Shown here in pieces: positions 34,056 to 43,390 of a stretch of 64,000 bases of DNA. Origin of the DNA: Bacteroidaceae bacterium (GTDB lineage: Bacteria > Bacteroidota > Bacteroidia > Bacteroidales > Bacteroidaceae). The stretch spans positions 49,237 through 113,236 of the forward strand of contig JAFZSA010000037.1 of assembly GCA_017619585.1 (NCBI GenBank), read 5' to 3'. Position 1 is the stretch's first letter; each line of letters begins with the position of its first letter. The position numbers and the translations under genes are program-made. The notes below the pieces were generated by a model. The model did no database searches and was not told the origin of the DNA. It saw nothing but the letters and a program-made list of their open reading frames with translations.

Positions 34056-35690
34056 ATGGATATGAAAAGAGTTGTTGTAATCCCTTTATTACTATGTTGC
34101 TTTTTGTTATGTAATGCGCAACGTCGTAATACATCTCGAAGAAATGTTCAAAAAGTTGAAACAGTGGAAAATGTTACTCAAAAAGTTGACGAACTTTTTG
34201 AGGAAAATTTTGATGTTGCCCATCCTGCAAATACATTTGACTCAACGCAGTGTTTGATAACAAATTATATTGTAACTTTAAATACTACGTTAAAGAAAAA
34301 AATGCAAGAACATTATTATGAAGCTTTCTTTTTTGCTAGTGAAAACGAACAATTGGATTCGGCTGTCATTTGTGCTTTCAAATATTTGATGACAGATGGT
34401 AGGAAGGATGAAAATGTAATGTGGCAAGTCCTAATTGACAATTATGGCTGCGATGGCGATACAGAAAATACATGTTTTCTTATAGATGGTTTTCGAAGGG
34501 TTTCGGAAGCTCGTGAGAATGCTTATACGGAAGCTGTTGATTCCTTGTCGGCAAAGTATGAAGAAGTCATTCATCCTGTTCCATTTGAGGAAGTGGTAAA
34601 AGGATACTGGATTTCTCTTGATAACAAATATGATGCTTTGGGCTCAAATCTTACATTAAAAGTTCAAGACAAGACTACTCCAGACTATATTTTGCGTATA
34701 AATGATGTGACATGTGATGCAGGTACAACGCTACTTGTTTCCCCGACTCTCCCATGGAAAGCAAAAAAATGGGGTGATTCTTGGTCACATTCGTTAAGTG
34801 ATAAATACTACCAATTGCAGTTTTCTCAGAAAACGTTTTGTGATGTAAATACAAAAGAGTTAAGCTTAACTTTTGCATCCCAAAAAGTTAAAGAGGGAAA
34901 TACGGACTTTGCTCGTCAACAGATTGACGCCAATAGGAAGTTGCAAGCAAATATGCATGGAACAATTTATAGTAGCAATGCCAGCTTTGGTAATAAACTT
35001 GCAGCAGGAGTTATCACAGATGTTACAACAAGTCTATTTGATAATTTTGCAACGAAAATGGCTGCGGGGTCTGTAACAAATCAAGTTTATTGTATCCAAA
35101 CCATGGCTATTTCTTCGAAAGTGATGGACGCAAGCATCTCCTATAAGCGTGTAAAAGACTCTTCGCTAGGGTATTCTATAACGGAAGAAAATCAGCAGAA
35201 CAAGCCCAACAGATTCGTTAAGTGGGAGGAATCTGATAGCGTCGTTTTTATTTCTTCGAAAGGTAAACCGATTTTTATCGATAATTTATCAAAAAACAGT
35301 CCTTTACTTGCCGAGTATTATAAAATCAGGAAGAAACACAATATCTGGCGTCCCCAATATCTTCTTCCAATTCTTGCATGTGTTGGAGTGGGAACGGCAA
35401 TGAACGTTAAAGCCTGGCCGTTAGTTCTGTCTGATAAGAACAACTATTCAGAGGACGAGTATAAGTCTAGAGTAAAGAAGGGGGCAATTCTGGGTGCTCT
35501 TGGATTAACTATTGCAATTACATCAATACCGATAGTATATAATACTATGATAGCGTATCGTCAAAAGGCATTCAATAAGATTAATAAAAAAAATATGGAG
35601 AAAATGCGTCAAAAAGCAGAATTCTCAATACAGCCCAATATAGATCCAGTCGATAGCTCGGGAGGGATAGACGTCACTATAAACTTCTAA
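34056..35690 (+). CDS. large secreted/envelope protein of unknown function (island gene 1)
   Basis: A 544-residue protein. Signal peptide VVVIPLLLCCFLLCNA, cleaved before QRRN; start ATG 34056 or 34062. The body is mixed alpha/beta with several Cys and no motif I recognise. Two hydrophobic segments near the C-terminus (YLLPILACVGVGTAMNV and GAILGALGLTIAITSIPIVY) look like membrane helices flanking a short charged loop. A Ser/Ile tail (PNIDPVDSSGGIDVTINF) follows. Base composition is clearly AT-richer than the flanking genes. It is the first of four same-strand genes that all encode exported proteins. Confidence 0.7.
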   Translation: MDMKRVVVIPLLLCCFLLCNAQRRNTSRRNVQKVETVENVTQKVDELFEENFDVAHPANTFDSTQCLITNYIVTLNTTLKKKMQEHYYEAFFFASENEQLDSAVICAFKYLMTDGRKDENVMWQVLIDNYGCDGDTENTCFLIDGFRRVSEARENAYTEAVDSLSAKYEEVIHPVPFEEVVKGYWISLDNKYDALGSNLTLKVQDKTTPDYILRINDVTCDAGTTLLVSPTLPWKAKKWGDSWSHSLSDKYYQLQFSQKTFCDVNTKELSLTFASQKVKEGNTDFARQQIDANRKLQANMHGTIYSSNASFGNKLAAGVITDVTTSLFDNFATKMAAGSVTNQVYCIQTMAISSKVMDASISYKRVKDSSLGYSITEENQQNKPNRFVKWEESDSVVFISSKGKPIFIDNLSKNSPLLAEYYKIRKKHNIWRPQYLLPILACVGVGTAMNVKAWPLVLSDKNNYSEDEYKSRVKKGAILGALGLTIAITSIPIVYNTMIAYRQKAFNKINKKNMEKMRQKAEFSIQPNIDPVDSSGGIDVTINF

Positions 35691-35701
35691 TTATTTGTCT
35701 T

Positions 35702-36586
35702 ATGAAACATTTTGTGTTACTTGTTGCCTTTTTTGTTGCATCTATTTGTTGTGCGCAACAATGGAATTCGGAAGATGAAATTAATAGTTATTATAATAAC
35801 GAAATTAGTCAAATACAAGCCGAGATTACAAAATATAAACAAAGGCGTGATTATGCGTTGGGATTACCTAATGAAGATCAAAATGGGAACCCAAATAAAG
35901 AAAAAACGGACATTATGGTTGAAGCTGGCGTGATGATTGCTGTATTAGAACAAAACATTTCTAATTTGGAGGAAAAAAGATCAAAGGATTTGGGCGATTT
36001 TCGGCAGAGAATAGCAGCTCAAAGAATGCGAGAAGAAGAACAACGTAAACAGCAAGAATTAGTACATCAAAGACAACAGCAACATAATACTTCCCAAAAA
36101 CAAAAACAACTGTTGGAACAGAAAAGGCAACGACAAGATGCTATTGCTCGAAAAAATGCAGAAGAGCAAGAGCGGATTAGAGAAGAGCAGAAACGGATTA
36201 GAGAAGAGCAAGAACGGATTAGAAGAGAACAAGAAAGAGCTAGGAAAGAACGTCTATTTAATGAGGGTTTTGCTCGTGCTATGGCATCATCAGCCGGTAG
36301 TACAGAAAGAAAACTACATTATTTAAATCAAATGGATGATAATCATAGCGAAAATAAGAGCCGCTCAGCTCTAGAGGCTACAGGTATGTCTGGTCAATCT
36401 CGTTCTGGATTCATTCCAAGTTCTAGTTCTATTTCTGGTCCCAAAAGTTCAAAATCTAGTATTTTCAAAAATGTCAGAAAAGGGAAGAGTGAGGGCGATG
36501 ACCGTGCAATGCTTCTTAAACTGAAAATGTTAGACAAACAAATACAAGAATTAGAACAACAACTAAAACAGCAAAATCGGCAATAG
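35702..36586 (+). CDS. secreted coiled-coil protein (island gene 2)
   Basis: A 294-residue protein. Signal peptide FVLLVAFFVASICCAQ. Residues about 25-100 and 110-195 are coiled coil. The second stretch is an uninterrupted run of Arg, Gln and Glu, including tandem RIREEQ units around residues 160-180 that come from repeated GATTAGAGAAGAGCA-like DNA. A Ser-rich linker (PSSSSISGPKSSKSS) and a final helix follow. No enzyme motif. It starts 11 bp after gene 1. Confidence 0.7.
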   Translation: MKHFVLLVAFFVASICCAQQWNSEDEINSYYNNEISQIQAEITKYKQRRDYALGLPNEDQNGNPNKEKTDIMVEAGVMIAVLEQNISNLEEKRSKDLGDFRQRIAAQRMREEEQRKQQELVHQRQQQHNTSQKQKQLLEQKRQRQDAIARKNAEEQERIREEQKRIREEQERIRREQERARKERLFNEGFARAMASSAGSTERKLHYLNQMDDNHSENKSRSALEATGMSGQSRSGFIPSSSSISGPKSSKSSIFKNVRKGKSEGDDRAMLLKLKMLDKQIQELEQQLKQQNRQ

Positions 36587-36637
36587 TTAAAATCCCCGCT
36601 TCAATATTAATATAAACAATTCTAATTACCTACAATT

Positions 36638-37321
36638 ATGAAAACAAAATGCTTTTTTTTAGTTATTTCTTTGTTCCTTTTTTTATTTACGCCCATCATA
36701 GCTCAAGCCCAAACCTGCCCATCTTCAAAAGAAGAACTGGTAAAACAGCTTGATGAAAAAAGAAATCGTATAAGGGAACTAAAACAACAAATAGAAGATG
36801 CGAAGAGAAAACAGAAAGAGAATACAGGGGAAGGAAAAGATGACGTTAATTATAACCATATTTTGCTAAAAGCAGTTTATTATTCGCGTCTGGCAGTATA
36901 TGGACCAGAAAAAGATCGAATCAAAAATAATGCAAAAGCTCAGGAATACTTGAGTGGGGTTCCGAAAGGTAAGTTGCCTTCGGATCCACGTCTTACGAAC
37001 AACATTCTCAGAGAAGTAAACAAATCTAAACCTAGTAAAAAAGACAGAAAAGAGAGTTTGAAAGAATTGCAATGTTTTTTGAATGAAGAAATGAATCAAT
37101 TGGAAAAACTGAAAAGTTGTGCAAAAGATATGGATGAAATAGAGCGAATTACTAAAGCAATGAAAGAAGCAGATGATATGCTGAACGAACTAAATAAAGC
37201 ACTAGCGGATTTAGATAAAGAAAAGGAAATGTCAAAACAAAAGGATACCCCACAGATACAACAGGTAGGACGACAATGGAAACCTTCCGAAAGTCAACCA
37301 CATAAACAATCAAATCAATAA
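36638..37321 (+). CDS. secreted coiled-coil protein (island gene 3)
   Basis: A 227-residue protein. Signal peptide CFFLVISLFLFLFTPIIAQA, mature start near QTCPSSKEE. One N-terminal heptad region (EELVKQLDEKRNRIRELKQQ), a central Lys-rich region and a C-terminal helical part (MKEADDMLNELNKALADLD). The general plan resembles genes 2 and 4 without recognisable homology to a known family. It is 51 bp after gene 2. Confidence 0.7.
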   Translation: MKTKCFFLVISLFLFLFTPIIAQAQTCPSSKEELVKQLDEKRNRIRELKQQIEDAKRKQKENTGEGKDDVNYNHILLKAVYYSRLAVYGPEKDRIKNNAKAQEYLSGVPKGKLPSDPRLTNNILREVNKSKPSKKDRKESLKELQCFLNEEMNQLEKLKSCAKDMDEIERITKAMKEADDMLNELNKALADLDKEKEMSKQKDTPQIQQVGRQWKPSESQPHKQSNQ

Positions 37322-37355
37322 ATAATAATGAACGACATAATTCATATATGACATA

Positions 37356-38294
37356 ATGATTATGAAAAAAAAGATAACTTTATTATTCATTTCGTTATTT
37401 ACTTTTATGATTGTGCCAATTAATGCACAATATTCGGGCTCTAATGAACATACAATATCTGATTTGAGAGAGCAATTAAATCAACGTCATGCTGAAATTA
37501 AACAAAAACAAGCTGAAATTAAACGAAAACGAGCTGAAATTAATCAAAATATAAATGTAGAAATAGCTAATGGTGTCATTTGCTACGGAAAAACACTTTA
37601 CACAAATTTGCCGCCAATGAACAATGGCCAATTCCTTGATTACTGTACGAAAGAAATATCAAAACTAAAACAACAGTCAGGATTTCCTTCCAATATTGAT
37701 GACCACGTCATAACTTCATGTTATCAGGAAAAAGGTATGATTAATGCACATTTCTGCGTCTTGAGTATTCCAAATACGAAACCGTCAATTGATGAACAGA
37801 TGCGAATGTCGAAAGAAAAGCAGTTGACTAAAATACGGAATACAAAGAAAATGTATCAGGATATGATAGCAGCTCTTAATAATGAAGTATCAGCGAATAA
37901 AATTGAAATTGCAGAGTCAGCCAGTGATCTCGCCTTGAAACATCTAGACATGAAAGAATTTGAATCATACCGCCCTATTATCGAAGAAGGTAAAGATCAA
38001 ACAATAGATGCATTAAAAGAAAAGTATGGACTTGGAGGGCATACTTCCTCTAAAAATGAAGTTGCAGACGCGTTAAATGAAGGTATTGCCTTTGCAGAAG
38101 ACGTTGCTTCTGTCATTCCTGGTGGAGATAAAGTGACATGCCACTATCTATGGCGTATATTCAAATCTACTCCTGAACTTGGAAAAATGATAGGTAATGG
38201 CGCTGCTACTATAACCATCACTTTCCAAAGAAGAGAATACGAGAATAAATTGAAAGAACTTGAGCGACAGGAACAATTGCTATTAAGTAATTAA
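37356..38294 (+). CDS. secreted coiled-coil protein (island gene 4)
   Basis: A 312-residue protein. Signal peptide ITLLFISLFTFMIVPINA (start 37356 or 37362). It begins with a heptad repeat in which the unit AEIKxKx occurs three times (residues about 40-62). A globular middle with Cys residues follows, then another helix (TKIRNTKKMYQDMIAALNNE), a Gly-containing segment (VASVIPGGDKVTCHYLWRIF) and a C-terminal coiled coil. Function unknown. It is the last island gene; no terminator is evident before the convergent transposase gene. Confidence 0.7.
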   Translation: MIMKKKITLLFISLFTFMIVPINAQYSGSNEHTISDLREQLNQRHAEIKQKQAEIKRKRAEINQNINVEIANGVICYGKTLYTNLPPMNNGQFLDYCTKEISKLKQQSGFPSNIDDHVITSCYQEKGMINAHFCVLSIPNTKPSIDEQMRMSKEKQLTKIRNTKKMYQDMIAALNNEVSANKIEIAESASDLALKHLDMKEFESYRPIIEEGKDQTIDALKEKYGLGGHTSSKNEVADALNEGIAFAEDVASVIPGGDKVTCHYLWRIFKSTPELGKMIGNGAATITITFQRREYENKLKELERQEQLLLSN

Positions 38295-38431
38295 GTCCTG
38301 TGAAGAAGAGGGGGCATTTCCTAACTTTGCCAATGCTTCATCCAAATAGGTCGCGATTTTCTTTAAGTCAAATAGTGGTTGGATTTTCTTCTATTCTTCG
38401 GTCTGGAATAGGATTCTTGTCTCTGAATTCC

Positions 38432-39703
38432 TTATCTCTCTTTGTTTTCCCACCAAGAATCCTTAGTGCGGCATATTGACTGAACGATGCAGTTCATGGT
38501 TTTGCATTCTGCTACTGTGATGGTTTCGTTAACCCTTCGGTAAGCATACCGCCATGGAGTAACAATCAGTAATTTATTGTTGCTGCAGAGATCTGTACGC
38601 CGTTCTGAAGGGTGAAAGATGGTTGGGAAACCGTTGTCTTCGATAGTCACAACGGGGTATCCCTGATTTATGGCAGTATCAATGATATCACGCTCCCCTT
38701 TGGCAATGCGTGCGGAAACAAGAACAGCGCCAGAGGCGGCAGCAGAAAGGCAGCGGGCCTTGTGAACTTCAAACTGGCTGGCATCCTTACGGTGGCAGAC
38801 GACAGGCAGCAGGGTACCGTTCAGCAGTTGGGTATTGCCGTAGCTGTCGCAGATGATGGCGGTGCCATCAGTTAGTAAACGTTTCTGTAGCTCCTTCCAT
38901 GTATCAGCATTAAACTGATAGGGGCTGCACTCGCGCTGCAGATAGCCCATGAGAGCAGGAAGCGTAAGGGCTGTCCTGACAGAGGCCCGCTGCGGCTTTA
39001 GCCATTTGGGGTTGTTCTTGCGCATAAGGCGGTAGCGTGGGTTGTTACGGATGTATTCACGCTGCTGTTCCAGCTGTCCCTCCTTTAAAGGCATAACATC
39101 TACGTAGCCGTAATCAAAGAGGGGCGGGCGGCCTGTGGTGCCGGAAGACGGGACTTTGGTGCTCTGCGGGTGAACCGTAGGGAGCGAGGACGGGGAAACC
39201 GCAGAAAGCGAGGTGGGGGATTCTTGCGGGTGAACCGCAAGAAGCGTGGGCGGGGATGGTTTACACGCGGGGGCAGGTTCTCCCTGCCATGTTTGGGCGG
39301 GTTGGCCTGTTAGTTCCCAGTAGCGGCGGTTACATCCCTTCTTAAAGCCGGCTATTACTTGCCCAAGATGTGTCTCACGTCCGTTGCTGCTTATGATATC
39401 ACGGTGTACAACAACAATAAAATGCAGATGGTCTGGCATAATCACATAGTCCTGTACTTCTACCATGGGGTAGTGGGTGCGAATACTGTTCAGTAGTTCC
39501 TGCTCTACCATCTTGCCTATTTCCGAAAGGTGAACTTTCGGGGCGAGGGGATCGCCATCGGGTTTGCTGGCATCGCCAGTGATACGGCCTAAAGGCTGGA
39601 ACTTACGTTCCATAACATTTATGGTAATGTGATAGGTTCCTGCCCATCGGTAGTTCTTCCGGCTACCGCGATATCCCATGTGCTTCTCAGCCTTTTGTTG
39701 CAT
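38432..39703 (-). CDS. REP-associated tyrosine transposase (RAYT, Y1/IS200-like) with C-terminal extension
   Basis: A 423-residue protein. Residues 15-130 plus 195-235 form a Y1 transposase domain: YHITINVMERKFQPLG, the metal-binding His92-Leu93-His94 in VIMPDHLHFIVVV, and the likely catalytic Tyr217 in REYIRNNPRYRL. A Pro/Ser/Thr-rich linker (about 135-190) encoded by imperfect tandem DNA repeats splits the domain. Residues about 255-423 form an added Rossmann-like domain (SGAVLVSARIAKGERDIIDTAI, TIEDNGFP) that resembles the nucleotide-binding DprA/SLOG fold; this is a moderate guess. RAYTs mobilise or maintain REP palindromes. It is 17 bp into the MFS gene end; the alternative ATG at 39679 avoids the overlap. 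Confidence 0.8.
   Translation of the reverse strand: MQQKAEKHMGYRGSRKNYRWAGTYHITINVMERKFQPLGRITGDASKPDGDPLAPKVHLSEIGKMVEQELLNSIRTHYPMVEVQDYVIMPDHLHFIVVVHRDIISSNGRETHLGQVIAGFKKGCNRRYWELTGQPAQTWQGEPAPACKPSPPTLLAVHPQESPTSLSAVSPSSLPTVHPQSTKVPSSGTTGRPPLFDYGYVDVMPLKEGQLEQQREYIRNNPRYRLMRKNNPKWLKPQRASVRTALTLPALMGYLQRECSPYQFNADTWKELQKRLLTDGTAIICDSYGNTQLLNGTLLPVVCHRKDASQFEVHKARCLSAAASGAVLVSARIAKGERDIIDTAINQGYPVVTIEDNGFPTIFHPSERRTDLCSNNKLLIVTPWRYAYRRVNETITVAECKTMNCIVQSICRTKDSWWENKER
39150..39265. repeat. imperfect tandem repeats in the transposase linker
   Basis: GCGGGTGAACCGTAGGGAG, GGGGAAACCGCAGAAAG and GCGGGTGAACCGCAAGAAG blocks alternate with GCGAGG/GCGTGG and CGGGGA. Each block is partly self-complementary and encodes AVHPQES or similar. 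Confidence 0.65.
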
Positions 39704-40955
39704 CTTTGGGAATTCGTTGTGTGTTAAAGAATGCGCGCAATATGAAAATGATAATCCAGCAAATGGGAGCGATGAGGGTGTTTAGAAGGAAGAATTGGTG
39801 ATAGCCTAAGCTGGAAACAAGGATGCCGCTGGCTATCATGGGGATGAGCATACATGTTGCAACAAGAGGTACGCTGAGCAGGTTGGCACAATTGCGGTAA
39901 CGCTCGCCGGAAATCATGCTGAGCGGTACGCGGCAGATACTTAGTCCCAAGCCAAAGAAGAGCTGAGCCTGGAAGGTACCAACACAGAGTGCCACCAAGT
40001 CGTTGGGCGTCTCGATGGTCATAAACAGGTAAACGGCAGGGGAGAGGGCTAAGACAAGTGTCAAGGGCCAGAAGAGCTTCTTGACGGGAATCCAGTGCAT
40101 CAGGCTGCGTCCGATAGTCAGTCCCAATGTGAAAGCTATCACACCAACGGTTCCCTGTGCAAAACCTATTTCCTGAATGGTACATTCAAGACCTCCGTTT
40201 GCAGCCTTATCGAATAAATAATGTACGCGTGCGTAGAACATAAGGCTTTGCGGTACTAGCATAAAGAACATACACAGTACAGATACCCACCAATAGGGTT
40301 GTTCCCTGATACGTTCTATCACATGGACTTCGGCTTTTACTGAAGCGCTCATGCTGTTTTTGCGGGCCTGATTCTGTATCTGTGGATGGCGCAGTATCAG
40401 CATGTGCAGCAATGTTATGAGCATGAATATGCCTGCTGTCATGTAGCATCCCATAGACCACGAATGCCTAATCTGGCGGAAGAATACCTCCAGGTTGCCT
40501 ACCAGAATGATGAGCACACCATAGGTGAGGATGACAGCCAGCTGGGCAGATGCAATTTTCAGGTTGGTATAGTATTTCTGCTGGCGTGGGTAAAGCATCC
40601 GCTCGTAATACATTCGGGCGGCTAACTCGTGCCATGCAACCAGAAAACTGATAAGCATAAGAGCCCCGAAAACATACCATATCCCTTGCGAGAAAGCAAA
40701 GGCAAGCGCCAAAAGAGCCGCGCAGATGAGGGTCTCGTTGAGTAATAGCATGTGCCTGAAATGACCAGCCCTGCGCACCCATGCCCTTAGGAAGGACTTG
40801 AGTATGCAGGGCAGGAACAATAAGGCTGCCAATGTGGTGGAAAGGGTAGTGGATGCCCCTATTTGCAGGAACATCAGCAGGGCCACAAAGGTAACTATGG
40901 CAGAGGGAATCTCCTCGGCTGCAAAGAGCGTGCTTATCCAGATTCCCTGTTTCAT
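39687..40955 (-). CDS. MFS transporter, AmpG-related
   Basis: A polytopic protein of about 422 residues with 11-12 hydrophobic segments. It starts at the ATG at 40955, five bases after the proS stop; an upstream ATG at 40976 would overlap proS. The N-terminus KQGIWISTLFAAEEIPSAIVTFVALL resembles the first helix of the AmpG-like gene at 30221, and FAQGTVGVIAFTLGLTIGRSL parallels its central glycine segment, so the two may be distant paralogues. The substrate is unknown. It lies in a minus-strand run proS-MFS-RAYT. Confidence 0.75.
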   Translation of the reverse strand: MKQGIWISTLFAAEEIPSAIVTFVALLMFLQIGASTTLSTTLAALLFLPCILKSFLRAWVRRAGHFRHMLLLNETLICAALLALAFAFSQGIWYVFGALMLISFLVAWHELAARMYYERMLYPRQQKYYTNLKIASAQLAVILTYGVLIILVGNLEVFFRQIRHSWSMGCYMTAGIFMLITLLHMLILRHPQIQNQARKNSMSASVKAEVHVIERIREQPYWWVSVLCMFFMLVPQSLMFYARVHYLFDKAANGGLECTIQEIGFAQGTVGVIAFTLGLTIGRSLMHWIPVKKLFWPLTLVLALSPAVYLFMTIETPNDLVALCVGTFQAQLFFGLGLSICRVPLSMISGERYRNCANLLSVPLVATCMLIPMIASGILVSSLGYHQFFLLNTLIAPICWIIIFILRAFFNTQRIPKDATKG

Positions 40956-40959
40956 ACAA

Positions 40960-42438
40960 TTAGTAGCTTCTTGCAATCAGCACGCGAGCCTTGGCAGGCT
41001 TGCCGCTGACCATGTCGGTACCAGGAGTCTGCTCAACACCGAAGGGTACGCAACGTATGGTAGCCTGTGTCTCTTCCTTGATCTGAGCCTCGGTCTCGGC
41101 TGTGCCGTCCCAGTGACAAAGGAAGAAGCCGCCATCCTTAACGCGCTCCTTGAACTCCTCGTAGTTGTCGCATTCATAGATATGAGCATCACGGAATGCC
41201 TTGGCCTTCTGGAAGATGTTCTTCTGAATGTCATCCAACAGGTTCTTGATGTACTGCTCAATGCCTTCGATGCTTACATTCTCCTTCTCCAAAGTGTCAC
41301 GACGCATAATCTCAACAACACCCTGCTCCAAATCGCGAGCACCCAGAACCAAGCGAACAGGAACGCCCTTCAACTCGTAGTCGGCAAACTTGAAGCCAGG
41401 ACGCTTGTTGTCGGCATTGTCATACTTAACGCTGATGCCCATGGCCTTCAGGTTCTTGACGATTTCCTCAGCCTTAGCATCCAACTGCTCCATCTGTGCA
41501 GGCTTGCCGATAGGAATAATGACAACCTGAATGGGAGCCAAAGCGGGAGGAAGAACCAGACCGTTATCATCAGAGTGAGTCATGATGAGAGCACCCATCA
41601 GACGTGTGCTGACGCCCCAGCTGGTTGCCCATGCATATTCGGGCTTGTTGTCCTTGTTGAGGAACTGAACTTCAAATGCCTTACCGAAGTTCTGACCCAG
41701 GAAGTGGCTGGTACCGCTCTGCAGCGCCTTGCCGTCCTGCATCATAGCCTCGATAGTGTAAGTGTCAAGGGCACCGGCGAAACGCTCTGTCTCGCTCTTA
41801 ACACCCTGAACAACAGGTACTGCCATGTAGTTTTCGGCAAAGTCGGCATACACCTTTAGCATCTGCTGGGCACGTGCTTCAGCCTCCTCGCGGGTAGCAT
41901 GAGCTGTATGACCTTCCTGCCAAAGGAACTCGCTGGTACGCAGGAAGAGGCGGGTACGCATCTCCCAACGCATCACATTACACCACTGGTTGACGAGCAG
42001 AGGCAGGTCGCGATAGCTCTGAATCCAGTTCTTGAAAGTATTCCAGATAATAGTCTCAGAAGTGGGACGGATGATGAGTTCCTCTTCCAGACGTGCTGCA
42101 GGGTCAACGACCACACCATCATGTGTCTCGTTTGTCTTCAGACGATAGTGTGTGACAACGGCACATTCCTTGGCAAAGCCCTCAACGTGTTCAGCTTCTT
42201 TGGAAAGGAAGCTTTTGGGGATGAGCAAGGGGAAGTATGCATTCTGAACACCAGTCTCCTTGAACTTGTCGTCAAGAATACGCTGCATCTTCTCCCAGAT
42301 GGCGTAACCGTAGGGCTTGATGACCATACAGCCACGAACATCAGACTGCTCTGCCAAATCGGCTTTTACTACCAACTCGTTATACCATTTGCTGTAGTCC
42401 TCACTGCGTTTCGTGAGAAATTCCAATTCTTTTGCCAT
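40960..42438 (-). CDS. proS: prolyl-tRNA synthetase (eukaryote/archaeal type)
   Basis: A 492-residue class II synthetase. [17 protein letters not shown] and [16 protein letters not shown] (motif region 1-2), [24 protein letters not shown] (motif 2), and GGVSTR-like [19 protein letters not shown] (motif 3) are present, followed by the anticodon-binding domain. The long bacterial insertion domain is absent, which defines the shorter eukaryote-like form common in Bacteroidetes. A minus-strand box TACTTTTG (42512-42505) lies about 65 nt upstream. Confidence 0.96.
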   Translation of the reverse strand: MAKELEFLTKRSEDYSKWYNELVVKADLAEQSDVRGCMVIKPYGYAIWEKMQRILDDKFKETGVQNAYFPLLIPKSFLSKEAEHVEGFAKECAVVTHYRLKTNETHDGVVVDPAARLEEELIIRPTSETIIWNTFKNWIQSYRDLPLLVNQWCNVMRWEMRTRLFLRTSEFLWQEGHTAHATREEAEARAQQMLKVYADFAENYMAVPVVQGVKSETERFAGALDTYTIEAMMQDGKALQSGTSHFLGQNFGKAFEVQFLNKDNKPEYAWATSWGVSTRLMGALIMTHSDDNGLVLPPALAPIQVVIIPIGKPAQMEQLDAKAEEIVKNLKAMGISVKYDNADNKRPGFKFADYELKGVPVRLVLGARDLEQGVVEIMRRDTLEKENVSIEGIEQYIKNLLDDIQKNIFQKAKAFRDAHIYECDNYEEFKERVKDGGFFLCHWDGTAETEAQIKEETQATIRCVPFGVEQTPGTDMVSGKPAKARVLIARSY

Positions 42439-42504
42439 TATATTTGTCTTTATTTTGTTTGTCTGAAAAATAGGGTTTAACCCTTTAGGGTGTTAAAACC
42501 GCTG

Positions 42505-42512
42505 CAAAAGTA
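42505..42512 (-). promoter_or_regulatory. proS promoter box
   Basis: TACTTTTG on the minus strand fits the TAnnTTTG consensus; no upstream TTTG at standard spacing was seen. Confidence 0.45.
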
Positions 42513-42529
42513 CTAAAAAAACGTGGATT

Positions 42530-42563
42530 TTTGTATGCTTCTTGTCAAAAATGTGTAACTTTG
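42530..42563 (+). promoter_or_regulatory. promoter of the OmpA-family lipoprotein gene
   Basis: TTTG at 42530-42533, 22 bp, TAACTTTG at 42556-42563, giving a leader of about 45 nt before ATG 42617. Confidence 0.6.
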
Positions 42564-42616
42564 CGTCAATATTTAACCAAGGATGGAAATGTTTAGCATT
42601 TAAAAACAATAATAAA

Positions 42617-43342
42617 ATGAAAAGTATTAAAGGATTGGTTGGAGCTCTCTCTGTAGCTCTGTTGGTATCTGGTTGTAACATGAGTAATACCACTAAGGGT
42701 GGCCTTATCGGTGGTGCCGGCGGTGGTGCTTTGGGCGCTGGTTTGGGTGCTGCTATCGGTGCTTTGGCTGGTGGTTCAAGCGGTGCTAAGTTGGGTGCTG
42801 CTATTGGCGCCGGTGTCGGTGTCGTAGGCGGAACTACTGCTGGTGCTATGATTGGCAAGAAGATGGATAAGGCTAAGGCTGCTGCCGAGGCAGTGGAGAA
42901 TGCTCAGGTTGAGACTATTACCGACAAGAACGGCTTGGAGGCTGTTAAGGTTTCCTTCGACAATGGTATCCTGTTCAAGGTTGGCAAGTATGCTTTGCAG
43001 CCCGCTGCACAGCAGTCATTGCAGAAGTTCGCTTCTACTGTACTGAACGTATATACAGACTGTGATGTTGCTATTTATGGCTTTGCCAGCAGCGATGGTA
43101 GTGAGCAGACAAACCTGACACTTAGCCAGAATCGTGCCAACGCTGTAAAGAGCTATCTTACTGGCGCTTGTGGCGTAAACAATGCACAGATTAAGAGCGC
43201 TATCGGTTATGGTGAGAATCCTGAATACCTGATTTTCGATGCTAATGGTAAGGAGGATGTTAATGCCAGCCGTCGTGTAGAGGTTTATCTGTATGCCAGC
43301 GAGGCAATGATTAACGCTGCCAACGCAGGTACATTGAAGTAA
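42617..43342 (+). CDS. OmpA-family lipoprotein with glycine zipper
   Basis: The start is at ATG 42617, which opens a lipoprotein signal (IKGLVGALSVALLVSGC). The Gly/Ala-rich zipper spans residues about 32-85 (GGLIGGAGGGALGAGLGAA and similar), then a charged linker. The C-terminal OmpA-like domain has VSFDNGILFKVG, YGFASSDGSEQTN, LSQNRANAVKSYL and SRRVEVYLY, which bind peptidoglycan. At 241 residues it would tether the outer membrane to the wall. A longer frame from 42542 is disfavoured because it overlaps the promoter. Confidence 0.9.
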   Translation: MKSIKGLVGALSVALLVSGCNMSNTTKGGLIGGAGGGALGAGLGAAIGALAGGSSGAKLGAAIGAGVGVVGGTTAGAMIGKKMDKAKAAAEAVENAQVETITDKNGLEAVKVSFDNGILFKVGKYALQPAAQQSLQKFASTVLNVYTDCDVAIYGFASSDGSEQTNLTLSQNRANAVKSYLTGACGVNNAQIKSAIGYGENPEYLIFDANGKEDVNASRRVEVYLYASEAMINAANAGTLK

Positions 43343-43344
43343 AA

Positions 43345-43386
43345 GAAGACCCACCCCCGTCCCCTCCCGTCAAGGAGGGGAGGATT
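43345..43386. repeat. G/C palindrome element (copy matching the one in the sulfatase gene)
   Basis: It contains CCCCTCC and GGAGGGG arms. Its reverse complement aligns with 55551-55591 along the full length of about 42 bp with only a few differences. It lies between the OmpA-like and mtgA genes. Confidence 0.8.
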
Positions 43387-43390
43387 AATT

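Noticed and set aside
40798..41859. 353-codon plus-strand frame across the MFS/proS region
   Set aside because: Antisense to proS, which has clear class II synthetase motifs.
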